Source: Styela clava (taxonomy: Eukaryota; Chordata; Ascidiacea; Stolidobranchia; Styelidae). From it: a DNA stretch of 64,000 bases. The stretch is from assembly GCF_964204865.1 (NCBI RefSeq), contig NC_135254.1, forward strand, positions 14,575,001 through 14,639,000, in the 5' to 3' direction. A model generated the notes under the pieces. It did not search any database, was not told where the DNA came from, and saw only the letters and a list, made by a program, of their open reading frames with translations. Position 1 is the stretch's first letter, and the number at the start of each line of letters is the position of its first letter. This document shows, one piece after another, positions 43,902 through 56,600 of this stretch. Position numbers and translations under genes: made by a program.

Positions 43902-44643
43902 ATCCTTTTTATTATATTTTGATCAATTTTTGTAAAAGTCTACTCAAAGCAAGGTTACACGATAGTGAAATGAAAAGTGCATCAAAAGTTTTGTTTGCAG
44001 TGAATGAGGGGCAAAAAAGGTTGATTATTAGTAATAATTTAGCAAACTTAAAATGTTTAAGTAACTTATTTTTGGACAATATTAGATTGTACTTGATAAT
44101 GTATTAGTGTACAATATATTGTATGAAAAATTTTATCAAAAAATACCACATATTGGAATCATTTATTGAGGTACTTGGGGGTGACCAGCATTTACTGATA
44201 GTATTTTTTCATCTATTATAATATAGTAATCTAATTGCTATGTATTTATCATATAATATTCTGAATAATCATCCAAGAATGCCTACCTGCCCATGTCTAA
44301 CAATTTGGATAATTAAAATGAAAATGAAAAATCAAATAGGGATTTCCCTTGGTTAATCCCCAAAATATTACAGATTAACAATGAAAGATGGTGCAATAGA
44401 ACGATTCTCCTATGAATAATATTCCTAAAATTTTACAGACCGTAACCATGATTCAAATCTATGCATATGGGTGTGCGTGGGAACCTTTATGTTGGAGAGT
44501 GACAATTTTACCTTGTATTGTTACTTTTTCTTACTTATTTACAGTTAGGACTAAGTTATTAAAACACATAATGCAACAAAACATGTGAAATTCAGTCAAC
44601 AAATATTTTGATATTGAGGAAGTTGAAACACTACCGTGCTAAA
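43901..44643. other. TBC1D7-UBR3 intergenic region
   Basis: 743 bp of AT-rich DNA between two genes on the same strand. I see no repeat element and no clear core promoter; the UBR3 5' UTR must lie here or beyond. Confidence 0.5.
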
Positions 44644-47600
44644 ATGGCGTACTTGCATAAGGAACCCATTGATTCCTCTGCTACAATGCTAAAGAATCTC
44701 TTCGTCAGAGATCGGGAAAAAGGTCAATATTTGATCTGTGAATTATTAGATTTGATGATGGAACCAAAACATCAAGCTTTTATTGAAAGGTATAGCTAGT
44801 TTTGACTTTGTAACTTTACTTGTACTCAATTGACTTTTTTGTTGAATATATAGAAAATGATATTATGTATATGCTAAAAGTAGGGTAACAGTTTACAATA
44901 ATTATTTGATATTTTTTTATATTAACTTTGTGGAAAGTTTTTGCAGATGAATTATAAATTGTATTCATTCTTTCACGAATCGAAGATTATAAAAGTGATT
45001 TGATCTGATATATTTTATAGCAATTTCACATAAATCCTATAATTTGCATTCAAGGAGAGAAGACCTAGCTGGTTGGGTGAAAGCACTTTTCACTACTGAG
45101 AAATCGTTTGAAGAGTTCTGTGGTAAAGTTTCAGTTTATGACAAATCACCATACTGTGGATGCGTCTGGACAAAAGATTTTGTTGCTTATCGATGCAAGA
45201 CCTGTGCAACATCACCTTGCATGTCAGTCTGTGCTGGTAAGTGGGAATATGATGATATTTAAGTTCTTTTAAGAAAAGTTTTCACACGTTCACGCATGAC
45301 AAGACTCGTACAAGCACTAACTGCTATATGGGAGTTTCATTCAGTATTGTATATTCCTGACTTTACTATATAGCAATTTAAAACTTTTTCACCCCAAATT
45401 AGAGCATATGCTTGAATTTTAATATAAATTGCTGATAACCATAAGGTATAACAATTCTGCTGAAATCTTGTTATTGAAGCTACTTTCTTTTCCAATGCAA
45501 CAGTATGAGTGTGGGCTCTTCACAACATTTTGAAGTGATAAAACATTGCACACATTCAAAGCACATACATCTAGGCATCTGGTGCAATACACTCGAGCTA
45601 GAAAAAATCAAACTAATATTCCGTTGTAGTTGTTTGTATAACTGATTCACAATCAAAATATAGTATTTTTACATTTTTTCCGGAATGAGCAGATTACTCA
45701 CATGACAAATTATTTTACTGTTATGATAATTGACATCATTTCATCAATCACAATCTGGCTGTTCTATAGTCACTTTCCAAACACCAATGCAAAAATGATC
45801 TAATTATTCATTACATTAGATAATACCTACACAGGCAATAGATTATGTAAACAAAACTGATGTCATCCATCTTCGAAATTCATCATCTTATTGCATGATA
45901 AATTAGTCAAATTATATTCAATCAATTGAAGTTCAGCCCAACGTCACTTCGACAATTTCTCAATGAAAAATTGTATACATTCTACATGCTGTAAGACATG
46001 TAATAATAACGTCATACAAGTTTTTTCCTATGTAAACACATGTGAAAGAATTTGTACATTTTGAACCTTTGACATCTGACAGTCGAACCTAAAACAATTT
46101 ATTTACTATTTGGTAGAAAATATTAACCAACTAAAACATTATTTATCTTTATCTATGGTACATCATGAAATTAAATTTTTAATTATTTTTATATATATTA
46201 AATGCCTAAATGCCTAATTTTTATTGAATGAGATATCGATATAGGGCTGTCTTGATGTATATTAGGGCCGGAGCCAAGCTTACCATATCTGATAAAGCCA
46301 GAGCTGCCCGATATTTTTGTAGCTTTTATACACTGTAAATATTGCACCATAGAGGAAATATTGTATTTGCTGATCAAATAAAGGACTGTTAAAATGTTGT
46401 AACAATATGCTCTTACTGAGAATAGCTAAGATAAATTCAAGTACCTAAATAAAGCAACATTAATATATTATTTTGCAATGTTACATAATTTTTACACCAA
46501 TTTCTATGTGATTTATTGATTGGTGGTTAATCAGGTAATAACTACTGAATATTGCAAAATAAATTGATTCCAAACTTTCCCAAACTGTTTGAAAGAGATA
46601 TGTGCTCGGAATAAATTAAAATATATCGTATGTAGACTTTTCTTTTTAAGTTATTTATTCATTTCAAATAATCTTCACATTTGGATGTACAACAGGATAC
46701 TACATACATTGTATAACATATCGTAATTGTTCGAAGTCAACTTGCTTATGCGAGTCAAATTTTCGGCTTTGATAAAGAAAAATGATAGTTGTTTGAACCC
46801 AGAAGTATGGCTCAGAAAATAACAGTCTCGTCCAACTTGTATCTAAACAACAGGCCCCCATTTTCTGGTGCACTGTATGTCCTCCTTATTCCATTAATTT
46901 GATTTGAAAATTGTTTCAGATAACTTTCTCTGCATAGTTTTTAATAATTGATATGTAACGTAACAAAATTAGCACTGTTACCGTAACAAGATTAGTGTGC
47001 AGCAACACAAGAAAGTTTTCACTGACCTAGACCAGTGGCCGTTTTTTTTCACCAGAAATTACTTCAAAGTTGCACTAATAAGAAAACTGCACTTTTTGAA
47101 ATCGTGCTGAGGCACTACTTAAGCATAGCAAATTGGATGCTGCCAAATTTTTAGTGCCTGATACTACCTATATACAGGGTAGGCGAAAAAAAGTAGCTAC
47201 TTTCTTAACATTCTGAATGTAGAAAATGGTAATATTTTTTTTGCCCGCCCGGTATACAATCATTTTTAATTAAGCAACATTTATATATTTCTTTCAGCCT
47301 GTTTTGAAAAAGGAAATCATGAAGGTCATGAATACAACATATTTCGAAGTGAGGCTGGTGGAGCATGTGATTGTGGTGATGCAAGTGTAATGAAGGAATC
47401 TGGTTTCTGTAGCAGACATGGAGTCAACAGAGTTGTTCCTGATGACTTGCCAGCAAGTCTCCTGACTCTACCTAAGGTGAGAATGGTTTCAACAATGTTT
47501 CTTGTTGATAAATTTGAATTGAGCAAAAATAGCACTTCATTAAAGGCATATATTATTGAATCGGCAAAGTGTGCAGGGTGGAATAGGCTTGTCATTGCAC

Positions 47601-50600
47601 CCTTGATTATTTTAAGCAGGGGGCTAATGGGGGGCTAATTTTATACAAGAGGATTACTGACTCCTCACCATGGGGGGTGGCTTACGTAACCACTGGCAGG
47701 CTACGATTTCCTCCACCATCAAGTCCATGTATCTGAAAAAAAAACGTCAACTATTCCCATTCTTGATATGGACTGGTTACCAGATGAGAGGCTGTGGTTT
47801 TTCATCTGATTAAGTCATCCTATTGGCTTTCCATACATTAATAACTCGTGGCTCTGTACACAAATAGAGCTAAAATGCTGGTCTGGTCCAATATTTGTCG
47901 AAGCAAAAATTCCATGCTTATTACAGATATTCACTAATAATACATTTATATTCGATTTCAAAAGTGTTAATAATCATTTAAGTAATTTAAATTTAATCCT
48001 TTTTTAACAAATAGCTATGGATTTGTATTTTGTTATTTTCACAAAATACTAATAAAAACAAGGTAAATTCATGACTTTGAGTCAACGCAAAGAATGTACC
48101 TAATCCACTTTTTGGTTTGGCACTGTCTACAAATTTTAGTGCACCTTGAGCTAGATCATAGTTGAGTATGACGCTTAAACGGCTAGCGGGGCTAGGCTCC
48201 CGCACCCACAAAATAGTGGAGAGGCAGAATTCTAGAGCATCAAATTATTGGTGTATTTTCTTTTTTAATTAAAAAATTGTTTTTTAAATTTTTTTGACAG
48301 TTGATCATGGAAAGAATACTGATCATGCTCCTTCACAGTCTTCGTTATTTGGTGAAAAATTCAATTCTGGAGTCTTCTTTTCCATCAAAAATTCCAGATC
48401 CACTTTGTGAAAGTCTTGATATTTTTATTGAAGCAATCAAGTGTGGTAAGCTTAGTCATATTTCCTGTTTTTTTTTCAAATTCGAATTACGGAATAAATG
48501 TATTTTGAATGACTACTATTTTTGCTGCCAAATTTGTCAGAAAGAGATTCCCAGTACTAACTAAAGGTGGGGGTATGTTTTTACACGGCTTACACGGCTT
48601 TACAAGGCTTATTCATGCCTTTTGCTCCTAACAAGTATCTGTACAAGCAACCACAGTGCTGTGTAAGAAGCTACTATTTTTTAAAACACCAAAATCTTCG
48701 TGGTTGGTATTGCCTACCCAATTTATTACACCCTGGGTGAGGTGGTGGGCATGGGATTTGAACTCAAGATGTGCCTCCTGCAATGCCACACAGTTACTGC
48801 TCAGCCATTGAGTTCAAAAAATATTTTCGTACAGCATCTTTTCATAACATTCATCGGCGCTCCAGAAGTGTGTGTACCAATATGGATGAAACTAATTTTG
48901 TTCGTCTACTTTACATCAAGTTGTGTAAAGGGACTGAAACCTATGTGCAGGTGGTATATTCACTTGGCTAACACAGACAATCTCTGAACTCGTAATAAAA
49001 CTAAAATAAGAAAAATCATAATAAAACTATGGCCTAACCCTAACCTGGTACACACACTACGGGAGTACCCCTTCATCATCATGCATATTCTAATTTCTGT
49101 TAGATTCTGAATATGTGTGTAAATGAATCTATTTAATTTTAAGTTATTAATAGTATTGGATGAATCTAATTTTAATGTCCTATTTTAAGTGCACTATGGT
49201 AAATTCTTTACCAAATTTCAGGTTCACCAGTGAGAAGTTGGGTTGCTGATCTTCTGTTGTCTGAAGATTATTACCATAAACTAACTGCCAATCAACATTT
49301 TGGCGGTGTTGTTACTCCAGATATGAAAGCTTATCACGAAGAATGTCTCAATTGGCTTCCCGAAGCCGTCAAAGTATGTTATTTTATTAGAAAGCCTGAA
49401 CTTTTTTTGTCAAAAAAGTGCCAAAAACTGAATTTTAGAAATATGAATTTTATGCGTGTTACTTTGCTATATTTATTTGTTTATTTTATTTAAATGTAGG
49501 TGTATGTTATGTCACTACCTGATTATTTTGTATTTTTGCAATTTTTACCGAAATTTTTTCTATTTTTAATACTTCGATTGAATTCAATTAGTAAGATTAA
49601 ACTTGTCGTTAATACTTGAAAGGGTTGTAATTTCAGCTATCTGCATGTATAGCATAGCTTTTCCAATCAATTTGCTCTTCCAAATTTTATTTGAACCAAA
49701 TATTTTGAGCATGTGTAATTCACACTAATGGACATGAATTTAATTTAATTTCATAAACAAAAACTAATACAAGGTTTTCCATGCACTATATTTGATTGCA
49801 GAAGTTTTCTAGAATCAGAGGGTTACATATGTATATATTCATGATAATATTCAAATGGGTTTATGAATATATATTTTGCAGAAATTAAAAACAATTATTT
49901 TTTGCAATGGTTCGAAAACTGGAAAACTGATGCTTATTATTTAACAATGGAGGAAGGGGAATCGATTTTCATAAGATTCTTCTTAAAAACATTTATAAAA
50001 GTAGGAGTTAACAGTTGTCTTATTTTTACAGAGGTTACCAATGTGCTACATACCAGATGAAATACAGGATAAAGAGAGATTTAGTCGTAGTAAATTTGTC
50101 TACAAGAACCTACTGCAAGAATTAATGTTCTGGGTTTGCAGGTAATAAAGCTACCCTATGCCTTATTTTCAATTGATAATAAAATCAGTGGACATTGGGC
50201 ATTGAAAATATGCCGTTCGAAAGTTTTCTTCGGTTTATTTTCAAAATAAATGTAGGAAACCAAGTTTAATAAACACAGCAATAGAAATAAAGCAACTAAC
50301 ATGTACAAGCACGAGGAGGTTGAAACCAATAATGTAGTAAAGATATCTGAGAATTTCTTTCCCAGAATACCACATAGTATAATCAGATTTATCACTCAAT
50401 CATTCTGAATAGAAATTTTTTCATACTGTTTTTTTATTCAGGTACAATTCATAAGCAAAACAAGTTTTACAATAATTTTTGACTTTTCGAGAATGCGCTC
50501 TAGTCTCCCAGGAGACATTATTGACCACTTAGAGAATCACTGATACCGAGTACATTAGCTATGGTTTTGTTACTTTGTAAAACTAATAATATAATGTGAT

Positions 50601-53600
50601 CGTTTTATTTCCAGATTTGAATTTCCAGAACATTTGATCTTGTTTATTCTAAACATGTTGCCCGACGCAAGAATCAAGCGAGAATTTGCTCGATATTTTG
50701 TTCAGCATTATATTTTTGTTGCTCCATCACTCAGTGGAGCGTTGCATGTTGATGATTACTCAAACAGGTATATTACTTTGTTTCTTTAGTGCAGCAGCTT
50801 TCAAACTTTTTGGCTCCGCACCCTTTTCAAAATTTGTCAAGTATCGCGTCCCACCTTGAAAAAAACGTGGAAAATATATGGATGAAACATTCATAATGAA
50901 ATATATGAAACGTTTTAAAATTTAAAAGTCTCACACATAAACCACTGGGTCAACATATCTAAGACACAGTTACTACACAAGACGCACACCACAGAATCAT
51001 AGGATAGACATACATAAAAAATTAAAAAAACTTCAAAATGACCATGCTACTAACAGTTCTTTGAGAGGAATGTTATAGTCCTAGGCATGTTACAGATAAT
51101 AGACTTTGCTACTGGGCCGGAGCCTCAAACTCAATATGAAAAACTATGGACAAATAAAATAGATTATTCACAACAGCTAGTCCAACAGTTGGGCTAACGT
51201 TTATATAATAATAAAAAGCACAATGTAACAATTGGGGCCATTATTACATTATTTTCATCGATGTTCTCAATGGAAATTGATATTAGTATAGGCGTATAAA
51301 AGTATAGTCGTAATCTCAGCAGACACAAGGGGGCCGAATAAAACACTACGATGGGCTGTAATTTGCCCACCCCTTGTCTAGTATAGTTTTATAATAATTT
51401 TTGATCGATTTTTAAACATCTATGTATAGGTTTGAAAAGTGAAGATTCTGACTTCCATTTTGTTATTAATATTATTCCTATTTCAGGATTGTTCACATCT
51501 CTGTCCAATTGTTCAGCAACAGTGAATTGGCATATTTACTCGCTAAAGAAGAAGCTTTATTAGAGGTATTTTCACGTTTCACTATTTCATAGTGATCAGG
51601 CAGGTGTTTAGTAACTTTTTTGTCTGTGAACAAAGTGCCTCAACTTGAAAATGGACACCAGATATACTTCGAAAACCCAAATAGTTCATATTAGTATGAA
51701 CAGACATCCACACTAATAGCAATCATCTCATTTGCCATCCTTAGGATCTATATGTTTTGTACAGAAATATCTTTAAAGAGGTATTTTCGAAAAGGGTTTT
51801 AAAACAGGTTTTATCAAAATAGACCCTCAGACATCGTAGGGGGCCACAAACAAAGGTCCCCACTGAATTAATTCAAAGTAAATTGACTATAATTTTTTGG
51901 TTGTTATCTTTTTGCTTTCATTTGTTGCCTTTTAAAATGACACCAACACTGAAGGAAAAAGTGTAAAGTCATTAGCTGGTGGCCACAGATTATGAAAGTA
52001 TGAGAACTACTTTGCTACAATAACCATTACAAGTAATCTGGTTTGGCTGACCAGATTAATTGTCGAGAACTACAATTCATTTTTTTCTCAACTTTCAGAT
52101 GTTCATGATTTCCATCAATTTCATGGTGACAAAAAAACTTATCGATTCAAAGACTGGAGAATCTGATTTCCATCAAACAGTGTCAGTACAAGGTGATGGA
52201 TTGCGTAATAATGCATACTGGGCGATCGTATCAGATCTTGTGAATTGTCTCAGTCACAATGAAGTTGCAAGATTGTTTTTGAACAATGATGATTCATTGA
52301 AGTAAGTTCTGTAATCGATTGATTTTTAATTTGTTTTAAACTTGTTGGTTAGCGTATCACAGTATGTCATCTTTGTAGAGACTCGAGTCATTAACTCAAC
52401 TTGAGTCACTGTTTTTCATATACTCAAAGTTATTCGGGTCATCTAAATCTAATAACTTGTCCTTCTTTTACTCAACTAACCAGCAATGAAATTCAGCATA
52501 GCAATTGAATCGAATTAAGACTTGATTATTTCCACCTGGTCATTCTACCAGTGGTTGCTTATACATGACCTTGTTCGCAGCAAAAAGCATGACTAAGCAG
52601 CCTATAAAATCAAGCGACAATACTAGAAGTTTATTATTCTTTTGCGAAATTTTCATCAATGTGCTTACCATTCAATTAATAGTTGGGAAATTCTGAACTG
52701 GAAAGTTTTTGAACCTTTCAAACTATAGCTGCACCGTATCTCCTCAGAGGCTGCTTGTGTGTAGAGCCTTCTTTGGAGAAAAAGGTGTATAAATATGTAA
52801 AATAGATCAATCTTGCCCCCTAATAAAGGCTATCAAAATGTCTGTATTTTCTGTTAAGTCTGTACTCTGTATTTCCTAACAGTATAGAAGTATGAAATAG
52901 ATTTATTAACTTTCAGAATATGGATGAGGATTCTGACATGCTTCAGTGGAATGAATTTAACAACTCGACAAACTGATAGACATATTGAATATGATCCGCA
53001 AAACATATTACTTGCATTCTACAGTGAAAGAGAGGCTTGTGCTTCACCTTTGTGGGTTGTATTGGATGTTTTGAGGGTGAGAATTTTTTTTGATGGCCGA
53101 ATGCCTTATGAAATGTAAAAAAAAATCATTTTTCTGTATTTGACCCTCAAGATGCTAGCTGTTAGACCTAACTTGGGTGTTAGAAATATAAAAAAAAACT
53201 GACCGCCATCTGAAAATTCCTGGCTACACCCTTGTTCCCAAGTAACACACTTTTCTCTGGCCAGCTTGTCATTGAAAGAAGTCTACTCTAGAATTTGATT
53301 AAGTTGGAAAAATTCCTTTCAAATCAATAACGTTAATTAAAAAAATTAAAATGCTTTTAAAGCATATTTAAAAACCTTGTACATGGATATTAAATTACAA
53401 ACCGATTTTTTTTAACAAAGTTTTTTTTTTTTAATCTTACAGGATGCGAGTAATCTTGATCTTTCTATGAAAGTGATCGAAATGTGTAAAGAAACAATTA
53501 TTGAACTACTGGACGCTCTCGGTGCAGATGATCCCAAAGGCACTGGAATACCTTTCCACAGAGTTAGCTTCCATTATCCGATCCACAGATATTTTGCCCT

Positions 53601-56600
53601 TTTCGTGGCAAATGCTATCGGCAGACAAGGTAAGGTTGTTTTCATTATTTTTTTTGGTATTGTGTATTTATAGCATTTTGCTCTGAACATGGCTTTGCAC
53701 AAGCAACCACTGTTAGGTAAGGAACTACCGGTACTATAGTTTGGAAGGACCGGAATAATTCTGGTTTGGCTTTGCCCATCCAATTTATTACACCCTGGAT
53801 GAGGAGGGGGCAAGGGATTTGAACTCAAGATTTTAACTTGTGTCTAACACTTTAACCACTAGACCACCATGCAATGTGAATTTTTTTTTATTGTTTTAGG
53901 TTTGAGAATCAGTGACTTGGACATAAACCAGAATTTGGCCAGAAGACTATTGGGACATCCTATGCAGGTATAGTTTATTTCATTATTATTGCTAATTTAG
54001 CTTTCGCTTTGGTATTGTAATCTTTTTTGAAAATGATTGGTGAAGGAAACCGTATAATAATGGGAGGTTATGTGAACCACCTCTGATGGGATGTATTAGA
54101 AATGTGTACACATACACACAAAATATTTTCCTCCATCTTGTTTTTATCGATTTTTGGCCAATTTTTTTTTCAATATCATTAATTTTCCTATATCAATTTA
54201 GTTTGAGAAAACGATGTTTTTGTTAAACTACTCTTATTCACGGCTTTTGCTCCGAACAAGACAAGTAGCGACTGAAATGTATGGACTTGTTATTTTTAAA
54301 AGGGCTAGAATCTTTCCGGTTCGGCCTGTCCATTTTATTACATCGTGGGTGAGTTGGTGAACAAGGAATTTTAACCAAGATACCAATCTGCGATTCCGAC
54401 ACAATTAGCTCTAACGATTTAACGACTAGGCCTTTACGTTCATATAAATATTTCTCATTTAGGTATTATGCACAGCACACGAGATTCAATGCAACATGTG
54501 GGTTCGTAATGGATTGAACATGTCAACACAACAACTTGCGTACAGACAATCTTTCTTTTGCACATTTTTCATTGATGCTGATTTATTTATGCTTCAGGTT
54601 TGTATATTGTAAATATATGGTAATGTCTTCCAAGCACTGAAACTAAATTATTAATTTGGTCCAAGAAATTCTGAGAAAAACATTATATTCATTATATCTG
54701 AAATGTCAAATTATTTTCTAATTATTTTTTATTAATTTTTATCGCTTATGTCGATGCTTTTAAATGTGATCTGCTCTTGCAGTGCATTTATGCTTTGTGA
54801 AAATTTGTATATTGTCAATCATATACTATTATCTCGTGAATATTGTGGGTTCTGAGTTATACAAAACAGACTCAGACTTGATAAAAAAAACATACTAAGT
54901 GACCCCCTCTGGAGAAAATATTTTTCGAACAAGCCATCTTCCATCTCTATAATCCTGAACTGGGGAAGCCTTAAAAAATTTTAGTGAACATGTTTTAACA
55001 TTCATGCAAGGAGACCAACGAGATGTGCAGTGCCCAAATTAAACTGGCAGTTTTGGTAACCGGTTTCTACAGTAAGCTGTCTATACGGATCTGCGATTCA
55101 ACACTGGCGGCCCATGTTACCTTTTGGCCACCCTGAACTGACTCAGGCTTAAAATAATTGCAGAGATCTCACCTGAGCACCTACTAGGTTGTTATATATA
55201 ACAGCCTAGCAACCAAATTAAGATATAATTATTTTATATTTTCAGCTTCTTTCCTGCTACATGAGTCCTGATATATTTGTTTCATCCGTTTTCGATCGTT
55301 GTCGAGTGACAAATTGTCTGACAGTTGAACCAGAAACTCCACCCATTCAACAGTCTTCTCATGGTGCAGAAGGACAACCCGAACCTGATAGACTCCATAG
55401 AATGTTTGAATCAGCTTTCACTCTTCTGTTGTCTGTGCTCAGTATCCAAACTCAATTGGGTAGGTTACTATTTTCATGCTCATTAATGCTAGAATGGTAT
55501 TTGGTCTCGTAGCGCAATGATTATGTTAAACATACCCAAGGCATCAGGGACGCAGCCAGCGGGTGTTACGGGGTCGTGTTTGGGATAGGTTATCTCTTTT
55601 AGTTGGCTCTGATAATGACACTTATCTTTGTAGTAATTGTGATATGTATCTTACGCACTGCGAGTTGCTACAACAATCTCTTGAATTCTTTCAAAATTTA
55701 CCTACGGGTCTTGCTAACAGACAAAGAATGAATGTGATAAATCTTTGCGTCATGGTGAATTTTGCTTTCTTTCTGAGCCTATCATATTTTTTATAATTTC
55801 TAATTTGCATAAAGCCCGTCAATATCGTATTGTAAATTCAGAAACGTCAAACCAAAAACCAAACAAACCAGCAAATATTTCCCGAACGCCGTCTGGCAAA
55901 GGGAGTCAAGCTACACGCACTTTGAAATTTTACATTTAACAGCATTTTGCTATGAACTACACACAATTTTTAGTTCTTCTGACAGCGTTGTGAATTGCAC
56001 TTTTGGCTCACTTTTAATTTCGCTGTAACCCTCCTGTAAAAAAATCATGGCTGCCCTCCTCCCAGGCATCTTTATTTAGGTTATATCTTGTTTTGTTTGG
56101 GAAAGTTGGACTATGATATAACGAAAGCTTACAAATATACTTACTTCGTTTTGTGGAAATTGATATGTTTTTCTTTTTTGTTGCTTTAATACTATCTCAT
56201 ACAAGCATCGCTGTGTCAAAGGTCACATATGCATATGAAGTAGAAGGAGATAAGGAAAAATGCAGCAGCTTATTATCCTAGTGCCCTGAGTACTAAGTCA
56301 TTTGATATTTAACAGTTTATTTTTTTATAATCACCCTTTTCATTTTTTCCCAGGGATTTCAGACAAAACTATCATTGAAAATGAGCTTGTAGCAGTGCTT
56401 AGTACGCAGAATTGGACTCACAGTGGTTTGATGGAACATATTCCGCAATGTCATGATATGCATGCTGGAGAAAAATCAAAACGTTTCACGGAACCCCTGA
56501 CAAAAGCTATTGATGAATTGTCTGTCACTGTTGAAGGTTTGGTTTTTTATACTCCGATATTATACTGAACTAGATTCTGTACAATCATCCACTGCTAGGG

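Noticed and set aside
44608-44643. UBR3 start upstream of 44644
   Set aside because: The in-frame extension begins with TTG and not ATG; the ATG at 44644 has a good initiation context.
43010-44789. TBC1D7-UBR3 as a trans-spliced operon
   Set aside because: The 743-bp gap is too long for the tight spacing of tunicate operons, and no spliced-leader-type acceptor directly before UBR3 is clear.
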